Both the position numbers and the translations under genes were made by a program. The notes below the pieces were generated by a model. The model ran no database searches. It had not been told where the DNA came from and saw only the letters and a list, made by a program, of their open reading frames with translations. A DNA stretch of 42,910 nt from a bacterium (GTDB lineage Bacteria > Actinomycetota > Thermoleophilia > Solirubrobacterales > 70-9): the NCBI GenBank assembly GCA_023251975.1, contig JAHEXU010000001.1:10048-52957 (forward strand). The letters are read 5' to 3'. Position 1 is the stretch's first letter. Each line of letters opens with the position of its first letter. Positions 8,366-15,658 of this stretch are shown piece after piece.

Positions 8366-9649
8366 TTAGCCCCGCACCCGTAGGATGCCCTCGTGCAATG
8401 GAACCCGGTGCTTGCGATTCTTCCATTTGATGTTTCGGTCCCGCAGCTTTGTGAAGTCGAACGAGCGGAACCCCGCGGCCAAGGCGAGTTCGCCGAGCCA
8501 CCGATCGACGGGGAGGTAGACCCCGTAAGGCGCTGAGTCGCCGATGACAAAGAGGGCCTCGCTGTCGTCAGCGCAGACGCGCCGCAGCGAATGCCAGCAG
8601 CGCGCGAGGTCATGAAAATACGCAACGACCATTGCGTGATAATTCTTCTTCCCGCCGTGGGTCTCGCGCTCCTCGGCGAGGCGACCATAAACGGTCCGAA
8701 GTTCATCGCGGATCGGAGCAAGTTCGACGGACTCAAGGATAGGCTCGGCGTCGTATCGCACCATGTGCTGGGAGCACGAGCGCATCAGGTGCGACCGAAC
8801 GGCGTCCTGAAGGTCGCCCCAGCGCTCCACATCGCCGAGGAACGTCAGCTCGATTCGCGTTGCGTCCGCGTAGTCGTAGTTGTTCGGGTAGGGCGGCGAC
8901 GTCACGACAAGGTCGACCCAGCCTTGAGGGACGCCCTCGACGGTGCGTGCGTCCGATTGAAGCAGCGTGGTTGGCACGTCCGGCCGCGCCCCTACATCCC
9001 GCATGTCTGAGGCCATCACGGCGAGCTGTGTCGAGAACGCGGAGCAGGGGTCGGCCGCGGACGCTTTCTTCTTGTTGGGCAGGACGTACTGCCACTGAGC
9101 GGTCCCGACAGGCGAACAAACCCGGAGGATCGCGACGAGCGCAAGCCACAGCAACTCGTCGACATCGTCCCCTCGGCGGTCGGCCTCGATGGCGTCGCGT
9201 AGTCCGCAAAGGGCGCTGAGCGTCTCGGGCGGATAGATCTTCATCATCAGTGCGGGCGGATCGGGCCATTCTCGGGGTTTGGCGGAGGCCAGGATCGAGG
9301 CTCCCCGCTCGTCGAACTCATCGACGATGTCCGCCCAGCCGCTGAGCTTCGCCCCGGCGATCCGTGCGATTAGAGAGTGTGTCTCCAACCCGACGGAGGG
9401 CATTCCGCCTTGCTGCGACGCGATCAGAGTCGTGCCCGACCCAACGAACGGGTCGAGCACGTTCGGCGGTCCGAGCCGTCGCTCGCGCTCTTCGATCACG
9501 TCAGCCACCCAGGCCGCCGAGAAGCCCGCCGAATAGCGGAACCAGCGATGCACCGGAAGCGACATGTTGGGCGTGAAGACCATCGCGTTGTCGAGTCGGC
9601 TCACCGCGGGTGCGGTGAACAGCCTCGGTTGAGCGGAAGCGGCTGGCAT
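8366..9649 (-). CDS. DNA methyltransferase of a restriction-modification system (N4-cytosine/N6-adenine)
   Basis: 427 residues from ATG 9649; a TATGAT box 6 nt upstream supports this start over the longer track ORF. The SAM-binding motif DPFVGSGTT (about residues 66-74) precedes the catalytic motif TSPPYPNNYDYADATRIEL (about 250-268). TSPPY is typical of exocyclic amino methyltransferases, more often N4-cytosine. The order, with DPFxGSGTT N-terminal and SPPY C-terminal, is the reverse of the common beta-class order. It protects host DNA from the endonuclease encoded 3 bp downstream. The recognition sequence cannot be read from the protein. Confidence 0.87.
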   Translation of the reverse strand: MPAASAQPRLFTAPAVSRLDNAMVFTPNMSLPVHRWFRYSAGFSAAWVADVIEERERRLGPPNVLDPFVGSGTTLIASQQGGMPSVGLETHSLIARIAGAKLSGWADIVDEFDERGASILASAKPREWPDPPALMMKIYPPETLSALCGLRDAIEADRRGDDVDELLWLALVAILRVCSPVGTAQWQYVLPNKKKASAADPCSAFSTQLAVMASDMRDVGARPDVPTTLLQSDARTVEGVPQGWVDLVVTSPPYPNNYDYADATRIELTFLGDVERWGDLQDAVRSHLMRSCSQHMVRYDAEPILESVELAPIRDELRTVYGRLAEERETHGGKKNYHAMVVAYFHDLARCWHSLRRVCADDSEALFVIGDSAPYGVYLPVDRWLGELALAAGFRSFDFTKLRDRNIKWKNRKHRVPLHEGILRVRG

Positions 9650-9900
9650 CGACCGATCATACGTTCGACCTCGGAGGGCAAATCGGCAGGGCCGCAGCGT
9701 TCGGCCACGGATACCACGGAGCGTTCGACCGGGCGGGTCAAGCCGTCCGGTCCGCGAAAAGTGGTGAGCGCGGCGGTGAGCGGGCCCGTTCGCACGAGGC
9801 CCGACAATCCGTCGGTCGGCATCGCGGGCGAGCCGACCAGATCTTTCCCGAGCGCTTCGCGAGCCAGGCCCTCGGTCTCGGGGTCGGCGTCCGGATGCAC
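9601..9900 (-). CDS. Possible small protein or gene remnant, unrecognised
   Basis: A 99-residue reverse ORF (GTG start) with natural-looking composition: HPDADPETEGLAREALGKDL, GSPAMPTDGLSGLVRTGPLT and RSVVSVAERCGPADLPSEVE. It overlaps the methyltransferase start by 49 bp, which argues against it being a functional gene in its present form. Coding-like text continues a few codons upstream (CFVPSGGGVRVHPDADPET) to a stop. It may be the tail of a gene truncated when the restriction-modification cassette arrived. I do not recognise the family. Confidence 0.3.
   Translation of the reverse strand: MHPDADPETEGLAREALGKDLVGSPAMPTDGLSGLVRTGPLTAALTTFRGPDGLTRPVERSVVSVAERCGPADLPSEVERMIGRCQPLPLNRGCSPHPR
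9656..9661 (-). promoter_or_regulatory. -10 box of the restriction-modification operon
   Basis: On the minus strand TATGAT lies 6 nt before ATG 9649. This is a near-consensus -10 with leaderless spacing, and it decides the start of the methyltransferase. Confidence 0.5.
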
Positions 9901-9988
9901 CCGGACGCCGCCGCCGGACGGTACAAAGCAAGGAATCTACGACACCGCCGCGAGGCATACTCCAGGGTGCCTTGACGACGGCCGATAG

Positions 9989-10356
9989 CTACAGCTCGCC
10001 CCAGTCGAGCATGGGTTCGCGGTCGCCGGTGTTGTCCGAGCGCACGAACCGGGGACTCACCCCGAGCGATTCGTCGATTTCCCCCAACCAGGCCGGGAGT
10101 GGGGATGTCCCGCGAATCTGCCTCGGCAAGTTCGATCTGTTAACCCGCAGATCGCCGCAAGGCGCTCATCGGCCTCGCTGCTTTGCCTGCGGCGCGGCAT
10201 TCGCGGCGCGCCGGAATGCGGCCGGCTGCTGGGTGGTGAGGAGGACGGGAACCCGAACTCGAGGTCGGCTCGTTGCTCGTCGAGGTTACGGGTCGCGGCG
10301 GAGTAGGAGACCCAGCCGTCGGTGACCGGCCAGTAACAAGGTTCCGGCCGTCGGCG
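9989..10356 (-). pseudogene. Decayed reverse-strand gene, unrecognised
   Basis: The reverse strand holds two coding-like blocks in different frames: EPCYWPVTDGWVSYSAATRN with LDEQRADLEFGFP, then, after a low-quality stretch, TPGLVGEIDESLGVSPRFVR and SDNTGDREPMLDWGEL ending at TAG 9989. They read as one protein interrupted by at least one frameshift and possible deletion. I cannot name the family. It belongs to the run of gene debris around the restriction-modification genes. Confidence 0.4.
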
Positions 10357-10378
10357 CTTTCGAGTTCCGCTGACTGGA

Positions 10379-10384
10379 TAAAAT
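10379..10384 (+). promoter_or_regulatory. -10 box for the secreted propeller protein
   Basis: TAAAAT lies 8 nt before ATG 10393, the only AT-rich patch upstream. The spacing fits near-leaderless initiation and supports this start over the upstream track start at 10273. Confidence 0.4.
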
Positions 10385-10392
10385 TTCTGGCG

Positions 10393-11751
10393 ATGCATCC
10401 GGTGGGGGTGATCGGGGGTCGTTTCGCGGCAGCCTTGGTGGCGGCGGTCGCGTTGGCGCTGTCGGTGGGCGCCGCAATCGCGATCGCGATCGCCCCGGCG
10501 GTCAATGAGGTCGACACCGCCCGCGATGGCGGCGATCCCCACGATCAGCCGCTGAACTCGATGCCGTCGGCCGACGGCCACCTGATCGCCTTCGACGACG
10601 CCGCCGACAACCTCGTCGCCCACGACACCAATCACGCCTTCGACATCTTCGTGAGGAACACCACGACGGAGACGACGACCCGGGTGAGCGTCGGGCCGCA
10701 TCGTCGGCAGGCGAACGGGAATTCGGTCAATCCGTCGATCAGCGACAACGGCCGCATCGTCGCCTTTGACACCGATGCAAGCAACCTGATCAAGCGCGAC
10801 GGCAACGGCGAGGACGATGTCTTCGTCCGTAACCTGAGCACCGGGCGGACCGGGCTGATCAGCGTCACGACCGACGGCAAGCCGGGAAACGGTGGCAGCA
10901 GGCTGGCTGCGATCTCAGCCGGGGGGCGCTACATCTCGTTTGCCTCCTCGTCGTCGAACCTCATCAAGCACGACAGGAACCGCCACCGAGCCGACATCTT
11001 TCTCTATGACCGGCGAATGCATCGGATAAAGCTCGTCTCGATCGCGGAGGGGGGGCACGGCGGTAACGCTTCGACGAGCACGCGATCGGATGTCTCGGCC
11101 AACGGCCGCTACGTCACCTTCAGCTCGCGCGCCAGCAACCTCGTGCCTGGCGACACGAACGGCAAGGCCGACATCTTCGTCCGCGATCTCCGGGCCAAGA
11201 AGACCTTCCTGGTCTCGCACGACTTCGCCAGCGGTCCCGCTGACGGCGCCAGCTACTCGCCGTCGATCTCGGCTGGCGGCAACGTCGTCGCGTTCTCGAC
11301 CGACGCTGGCGATCTGATCAATCCGCTCAGCCCGTCGTCCGATTCGAACGGCTTCACCGATGTCTATTCCTACACTCGGGACCTCGACCTGCTGCAGCGC
11401 CTCAGCGTCTCCTCTTCGTCCGCGCAGGGCGACGGCGTCAGCGGCGGCCCCCAACTCGGCCCGACCCCGATCTCCTCCGACGGTCGCTACGTCGCCTTCG
11501 GCTCCGCGGCTGGCAACCTCGTCGCGAGCGATGGCAACGGCGACTCCGACATCTTCATCCGCGACCAGAGCGGCCATACGACCACCCGGGCCTCGGTCAG
11601 CGCCACCGGGGCCGAGGCCAATTCCTACAGCGACGTGCCCGGGCTCTCAGCAGACGGGCGCTATGTCACCTTCCGCTCGTTTGCCACCAACCTGACCCCG
11701 GTTGGCGCGCCAAACCTGCAACGACTTTTCGTCCGTGGCCCTCAGCACTGA
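10393..11751 (+). CDS. Secreted PD40/TolB-like beta-propeller protein
   Basis: 452 residues from ATG 10393. A signal peptide (RFAAALVAAVALALSVGAAI) is followed by about seven repeats of the form 'S.dGryvaF.S.AsNLv.gDtNg..DiFvrD', for example ISAGGRYISFASSSSNLIKH, GRYVTFSSRASNLVPGDTNG and GRYVAFGSAAGNLVASDGNG. This is the WD40-like PD40 propeller seen in TolB and many exported actinobacterial proteins. The D-x-N-G-x-x-D pattern in each repeat could bind calcium. It ends close to the last repeat without an anchor, so it is probably released or wall-associated. Its role is unknown; proteins of this kind are usually binding scaffolds. Confidence 0.85.
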   Translation: MHPVGVIGGRFAAALVAAVALALSVGAAIAIAIAPAVNEVDTARDGGDPHDQPLNSMPSADGHLIAFDDAADNLVAHDTNHAFDIFVRNTTTETTTRVSVGPHRRQANGNSVNPSISDNGRIVAFDTDASNLIKRDGNGEDDVFVRNLSTGRTGLISVTTDGKPGNGGSRLAAISAGGRYISFASSSSNLIKHDRNRHRADIFLYDRRMHRIKLVSIAEGGHGGNASTSTRSDVSANGRYVTFSSRASNLVPGDTNGKADIFVRDLRAKKTFLVSHDFASGPADGASYSPSISAGGNVVAFSTDAGDLINPLSPSSDSNGFTDVYSYTRDLDLLQRLSVSSSSAQGDGVSGGPQLGPTPISSDGRYVAFGSAAGNLVASDGNGDSDIFIRDQSGHTTTRASVSATGAEANSYSDVPGLSADGRYVTFRSFATNLTPVGAPNLQRLFVRGPQH

Positions 11752-11854
11752 TATCGCGGTAGGGGGCCAGCTCGGGTAACGGCCAATTCGAGGACGGTAG
11801 AGCACCAGGACGCGGCTGCGAGCGCGGGGGCTCGCGATTACGAACTCCGGTCGT

Positions 11855-11960
11855 GTACGCGAGTTCGCGGAGTTCCTGCGCCTCGGCGAGCAACTGGAGC
11901 TTCTTTTAGGCCCTGGTTCTCGATCTGGCGAATCCGCTGGGCGGTCAAGTTGAGATCGAA
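11855..11960 (-). pseudogene. Fragment of a sigma-70 factor, region 4.2
   Basis: On the reverse strand FDLNLTAQRIRQIENQGLK is followed, one base out of frame, by LQLLAEAQELRELA. Together they match the C-terminal helix-turn-helix of group 1/2 sigma factors (usual form 'RERIRQIENQALKKLR...'). The frameshift sits in the run CTAAAAG, where one extra A breaks 'GLKKLQ'. Only about 35 residues remain, so it cannot act as a sigma factor. It lies next to RCC1 and transposase fragments. Confidence 0.7.
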
Positions 11961-11964
11961 CGGC

Positions 11965-12130
11965 GACCCCGCCTGCGGCGCCAGCGGCCGGCTCGGCTAC
12001 GCCAACAGGAGCGACATCGGCGACAACGAGACCCCGGAAACGGTCGGGCCGATGAACCCGGGTGTTCGGCAGGCGGCGGTGGCGATCTCGGTCGGCTGCG
12101 CCCACACCTGGGCCCGCTTTGCCAGCAGCG
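11965..12130 (+). pseudogene. Fragment of an RCC1-repeat protein
   Basis: The plus frame reads CGASGRLGYANRSDIGDNET followed by PETVGPMNPGVRQAAVAISV and GCAHTWARFA. This matches one repeat of bacterial RCC1 propeller proteins (usual form '..GRLGYGNTNDIGDDETPGSVGPVDLGAGRTAVAISAG..HTCALL'). Only about one repeat is left, with no start, no flanking repeats and no CWG end. It is a relic of a surface or secreted repeat protein, truncated on both sides by other debris. Confidence 0.7.
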
Positions 12131-12144
12131 TCAACGTCGCACCC

Positions 12145-12365
12145 GCCGACTCGAATACCGTCAGGCTCCGGTCGGGGTGAGCAAGCGCCCGTTCGGGCGG
12201 GGTCGGGGGGCGGCGACGGATCGGCTTGTAGAAGGACTCGACCCGGTCGAGGGTCGACTTCCGAGCCTTCATCGGTGACGAAGACGCAGCGGCCCAAAGG
12301 CTCCTTGGTCAGGCTCGCCCGGACCGATTCCGCGACCGGGTTGTCGAGGCGATTCCCGACCGATC
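12145..12365 (-). pseudogene. IS3-type transposase C-terminal fragment
   Basis: The reverse strand carries GNRLDNPVAESVRASLTKEP in one frame and, about 80 bp on, ARKSTLDRVESFYKPIRRRP in another. This is the end of the IS3-family DDE domain (usual form 'GNALDNAVAESFFATLKKEL...YIEVFYNRRRRHSALGYLSP'); the Glu of VAES is the third catalytic acid. At least one frameshift separates the parts and the N-terminal two thirds are gone. I see no terminal inverted repeats. It is evidence of past transposition beside the glycan cluster. Confidence 0.6.
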
Positions 12366-12425
12366 GCCTCGACCGGACGACCCCCGACTCACGGCGTCCA
12401 CGCCAGCTGGGGCCTCCACCCCTGG

Positions 12426-12431
12426 TAGCCT
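12426..12431 (+). promoter_or_regulatory. -10 box for the dioxygenase operon
   Basis: TAGCCT lies 8 nt before ATG 12440. It would restart transcription of the glycan cluster after the debris region. Confidence 0.4.
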
Positions 12432-12439
12432 CGCGGCCG

Positions 12440-13456
12440 ATGCGCTTTCGGATTCGTCGACCTGACAGAGTCGAGCGGATGCTCGTCGGTCTCGGAACGC
12501 TCGACCGGATCGACCGACTTGAGCAGGAGCCGAGCGACGACTTGGAGGTGGCACGGCGGCTTCGCGATCTGCGACACCAGGCGGTCAGCGAGCTGCCCGC
12601 GGCAGGGCCGCCGTCGGCGATCGGCGAGCCGCCGAGCAGGCTCGACTGCGGCCTACCGTCGCTGCGAACCGACGAGCTGAGCGCAGCCGCTGTCAAGGCC
12701 GCGATCATCCGCTCGGGATCGGTCCTAGTCCGAGGCCTGCTCAACCCCACCCAGGTCGAGCGTCTGAAGAGCGCAACCGACCGGGCGATCGCCGGCCGCG
12801 ACGCTCGCAGCCCCGGCAAGCCGGTCGGGAACGGCAAAAACGGCTGGTTCGAGCCCTTCCAGCCCGATCCGCCCTACGCCGCGATGGTCGCCGAGGAGTG
12901 GAATCGGCTCACCAAGGGCGGCGGCACCCTGTGGGCGGTCGACTCGCCCCGCGGGCTCAGCGAACTGTTGGCCGTGCTCGACGAGGTCGGGTTGCGGCGG
13001 CTGGCCGCCGACTACCTGGGCGGGCGCCCGGTCCTTTCGATGAAGAAGTGCAACCTACGGCGAACCGCGCCGCAGGCAACCGCCGACTGGCACCAAGACG
13101 GCGCCTTCCTCGGCGGCAAGCTCGGCGCGCTCAACGTCTGGGCGGCGCTGACCCGCTGCGGGGTAGATGCCCCCGGGATGGACCTCGTCGCGCGGCGGCT
13201 CGAGGAGGTGGTCGAGACCGGGACTGAGGGGGCACGATTTGATTGGACGGTCGGACACCCGCTGGTCGAGCGGGTGGCTACGCCGGAGGGGATCGTCCGT
13301 CCCGAATTCGAACCGGGAGATGTCCTTTTGTTCGACGAGCTCTGCCTGCACCGAACCGCCGCCAACCCGGCGATGACAAACCACCGCCACGCCGTCGAGG
13401 TCTGGATGTTCCGGGCCGACGACTACCCCCAGGGCCAGGTCCCGCTGGTCTTTTGA
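12440..13456 (+). CDS. Phytanoyl-CoA dioxygenase-family Fe(II)/2-oxoglutarate oxygenase
   Basis: 338 residues from ATG 12440; the track extends it upstream to 12062 through debris. The core has ADWHQDGAFLGG (His and Asp of the HxD iron triad), FEPGDVLLFDELCLHRTAAN with the distal His, and a nearby NHRHAVEVWMF that can hold the 2-oxoglutarate-binding Arg. The first 75 residues form a charged helical extension (LDRIDRLEQEPSDDLEVARR). In this setting it may hydroxylate a sugar, lipid or small precursor; family members act on many substrates. Its stop overlaps the TTG of the next acetyltransferase. Confidence 0.8.
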   Translation: MRFRIRRPDRVERMLVGLGTLDRIDRLEQEPSDDLEVARRLRDLRHQAVSELPAAGPPSAIGEPPSRLDCGLPSLRTDELSAAAVKAAIIRSGSVLVRGLLNPTQVERLKSATDRAIAGRDARSPGKPVGNGKNGWFEPFQPDPPYAAMVAEEWNRLTKGGGTLWAVDSPRGLSELLAVLDEVGLRRLAADYLGGRPVLSMKKCNLRRTAPQATADWHQDGAFLGGKLGALNVWAALTRCGVDAPGMDLVARRLEEVVETGTEGARFDWTVGHPLVERVATPEGIVRPEFEPGDVLLFDELCLHRTAANPAMTNHRHAVEVWMFRADDYPQGQVPLVF

Positions 13457-14031
13457 GCAAGCCGGCGGCGCGATACCGACACCCCCGCTTTTCCGCCGCG
13501 GTGGCGGCCGACACCCGGGTCGTTGCGGCGCGGCGCGGTCGCGATCTCGGGTCCGCATCCGGGCTCCGAGTTGGGTTGGCGGCGCTCGGGCTTGCCTGGA
13601 GCGCCGACGCTTTTGCGGCCCAGATCGCGCACCGCGCCCGCGGTCGCCTTGAGCGCCGCAGGGTGCCGCTGCTGCCCCGGCTGCTCGGCTGCTTTGCCGC
13701 CTCCAGCGCCGGTCTGCGAATCGGCTCCGAGGTGGTGATTCGACCCGGGGTCCAACTCGGTCACGGCCAGATCGTGATCGCTGGCGAGACCGAGATCGGC
13801 TCCGGCAGCGCGATCTACCCGGGGACGACGATCGGGCCCGAGCCCAGGGACACGCGTGGTCCGTCGATCGGCCGCGAGGTCGTGATCGGGACCGGGGCCC
13901 GGTTGCTCGGCCCGATCACGATCGGTGATGGTGCCCGAATCGGGGCAAACGCGGTGGTCAGCGAGGATGTCCCGCCCGGCGCTGTTGCGATCGGTGTCCC
14001 GGCTCGAATCATACCGGCGCCAGGTACCTAG
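13453..14031 (+). CDS. Serine-acetyltransferase-like hexapeptide O-acetyltransferase (copy 2)
   Basis: 192 residues from a TTG overlapping the upstream stop (TTGA). It parallels the gene at 4864 along its whole length: ADTRVVAARRGRDLG, LAWSADAFAAQIAHRARGRL and VPLLPRLL in the helical domain, then hexapeptide turns IRPGVQLGHGQIVIAG, IGREVVIGTGARLLGPITIG and IGANAVVSEDVPPGAVAIGV. It presumably transfers acetyl from acetyl-CoA to a glycan hydroxyl. The two copies lie on either side of the restriction-modification island. Confidence 0.85.
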   Translation: MSKPAARYRHPRFSAAVAADTRVVAARRGRDLGSASGLRVGLAALGLAWSADAFAAQIAHRARGRLERRRVPLLPRLLGCFAASSAGLRIGSEVVIRPGVQLGHGQIVIAGETEIGSGSAIYPGTTIGPEPRDTRGPSIGREVVIGTGARLLGPITIGDGARIGANAVVSEDVPPGAVAIGVPARIIPAPGT

Positions 14032-14160
14032 AATCTGCCCATCGTCTCGGGTTCCGATAAACGCGGTGGGGCCTCGAATCGACCCTGGAGGCGCGCACCG
14101 AACGGCGGCTACGACGCTAATGCCGGTCTCGGCTTCGACGACCAAGCGCTCGAGGCGAGC

Positions 14161-15087
14161 CTGACCTGGATCTGGGGATCGCCGCGCTCGGGCACAACCT
14201 GGCTTCTCAAGATGCGGGCCCGGCCGCTCGAGCCCGACCCCGAGACCGCGCTCGGCTACCGCCCGCCATCCGGCCGTCCCTCCGGTCCGATCGACTGCCT
14301 ACCGGTCGACGAAACCTTCCTCTCGAACCACCTCGCCCCGGCCTTCGGCGATCCCCAGCTGATCGACGGCCGGTGGTGGCCAGCAACCCTGAACCGGCAT
14401 CTCGGAGACAAGCCCACCTACGGGTTCAGCACCGAATACGAGGCGACTTGGCGCCCCGAGGCGCGACGGATGCTGCTGGTCCGATTGGCGGCGCTGGTCG
14501 AGCGGGCTCGACAGGCCGAGACGGCGCTGGCCGAACAACCGCAACTGGTGATCAAGGAGACCAACGGCTCGCACGCCGCCGATCTGGTGGCCTCGCTCCT
14601 GCCCGGCTCACGGATGCTGCTCCTGATCCGCGACGGCCGCGATGTCGTCGACTCGCTGCTTGACGCCTACGCCCCAGACGGCTTTTTGGCCCGCTCCGAA
14701 GCTCGGACCGAGCCGCTCGACCGGGCCGAGCGGCTCGACTGGGCGGCGCGACTTTGGGCCTGCAACAGCGACGCCAGTCTGCGAGCGCTGGCAGATTACG
14801 ATCCGGCCCGTTCGCGGATTCTCCGCTACGAGGATCTGCTCTCCGACCCGCAGGGTGAGCTGACCGGGTTGTTCGATTGGCTCGGGCTGACCCGCAGCCC
14901 CGAACGAATCGCTCGGATCGTTTCCAATTGCTCGTTCGAGGCGATCCCAGCCGACCAACGAGGTCCCGGTAAGCGCGCTCGCAGCGCCCGGGTTGGAACT
15001 TGGCGCGACAATCTAAGCGTCGCCGAATCGGCGCGGCTCGACCAGATCTTTGGGCCGCTGCTTGACAGGTTCGGCTATGCGCGGTGA
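14161..15087 (+). CDS. Sulfotransferase with no ordinary start codon before its PAPS loop
   Basis: The PAPS 5'-phosphosulfate loop TWIWGSPRSGTTWLLKM lies at about 14164-14214, upstream of the only in-frame ATG (14212). The 3'-phosphate motif is RMLLLIRDGRDVVDSLLDAY, and the C-terminal RVGTWRDNLSVAE is also typical of the family. The frame is open back to the previous stop at 14031 but holds no ATG, GTG or TTG; CTG 14161, with GAGG 5 nt upstream, is the best candidate. Alternatively the N-terminus is frameshifted, since ATG 14122 opens another frame that ends at 14164. About 308 residues from CTG. It probably sulfates a cell-surface glycan or lipid. Confidence 0.8.
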   Translation: MTWIWGSPRSGTTWLLKMRARPLEPDPETALGYRPPSGRPSGPIDCLPVDETFLSNHLAPAFGDPQLIDGRWWPATLNRHLGDKPTYGFSTEYEATWRPEARRMLLVRLAALVERARQAETALAEQPQLVIKETNGSHAADLVASLLPGSRMLLLIRDGRDVVDSLLDAYAPDGFLARSEARTEPLDRAERLDWAARLWACNSDASLRALADYDPARSRILRYEDLLSDPQGELTGLFDWLGLTRSPERIARIVSNCSFEAIPADQRGPGKRARSARVGTWRDNLSVAESARLDQIFGPLLDRFGYAR

Positions 15088-15088
15088 G

Positions 15089-15658
15089 ATGCAAGATCAA
15101 CCCTTGACCTCGGTCGATCCCGGCGCTCGGCACGCCGACTGGACGCTGGCACGGATCCTTCGCGAGCCGGCAACCGATGTCCTGGCCCAATACGGCCGGG
15201 CGAGCCGTGCCCTGATCCTCGGCGCCGAACCCGGCGGCCCGATCGAGCGCTGCCTGACCGAATCCGGCCTCAGCTCGATCGCGAGCGCAACCAGCATCGA
15301 CGCCGCCGCAGACCCAGCGCTCGGCGAGTTCGAGCTGGTCGTGCTCGATCCCAGTTGCGAATCAGAGGAGACGGACCGCTCGTTTGGATCGGACCGGCGC
15401 CAACCCGGCGCATCGGGTCGACGCGGTCCGACCGGCCAATCGAGCCCGTCGAGCGCGCCACAGCGATCAACCTGGCTAGGGGTCGCCGCCATCCGTTGCC
15501 GCGGTCGCTGTCTGATCGTCAGCGACCAGGTCGACGCCGCACGAGCCGATGCGACCGCGGCGGGCCTGGCGGCGCCTCGGACCCTCCACCCCCCGACCGA
15601 CGCCGAGCGACGCTTCGTCCTCGGGCATCGGGTCGTGATCTCGGCAGGGTCGCGATGA
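15089..15658 (+). CDS. Degenerate methyltransferase-like protein, possibly carrying two compensating frameshifts
   Basis: 189 residues from ATG 15089 (ATG 15077 is an alternative overlapping the sulfotransferase end). RASRALILGAEPGGPIERCL and FELVVLDPS resemble the motif I and II strands of a Rossmann methyltransferase without the usual GxGxG. The middle (SFGSDRRQPGASGRRGPTGQ) is poor sequence, whereas the +1 frame over the same bases reads DGPLVWIGPAPTRRIGSTRS then DRPIEPVERATAINLA, and good sequence returns at IRCRGRCLIVSDQVD. Two opposite indels would explain this. It is located between a sulfotransferase and a methyltransferase; its role is unknown. Confidence 0.55.
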   Translation: MQDQPLTSVDPGARHADWTLARILREPATDVLAQYGRASRALILGAEPGGPIERCLTESGLSSIASATSIDAAADPALGEFELVVLDPSCESEETDRSFGSDRRQPGASGRRGPTGQSSPSSAPQRSTWLGVAAIRCRGRCLIVSDQVDAARADATAAGLAAPRTLHPPTDAERRFVLGHRVVISAGSR

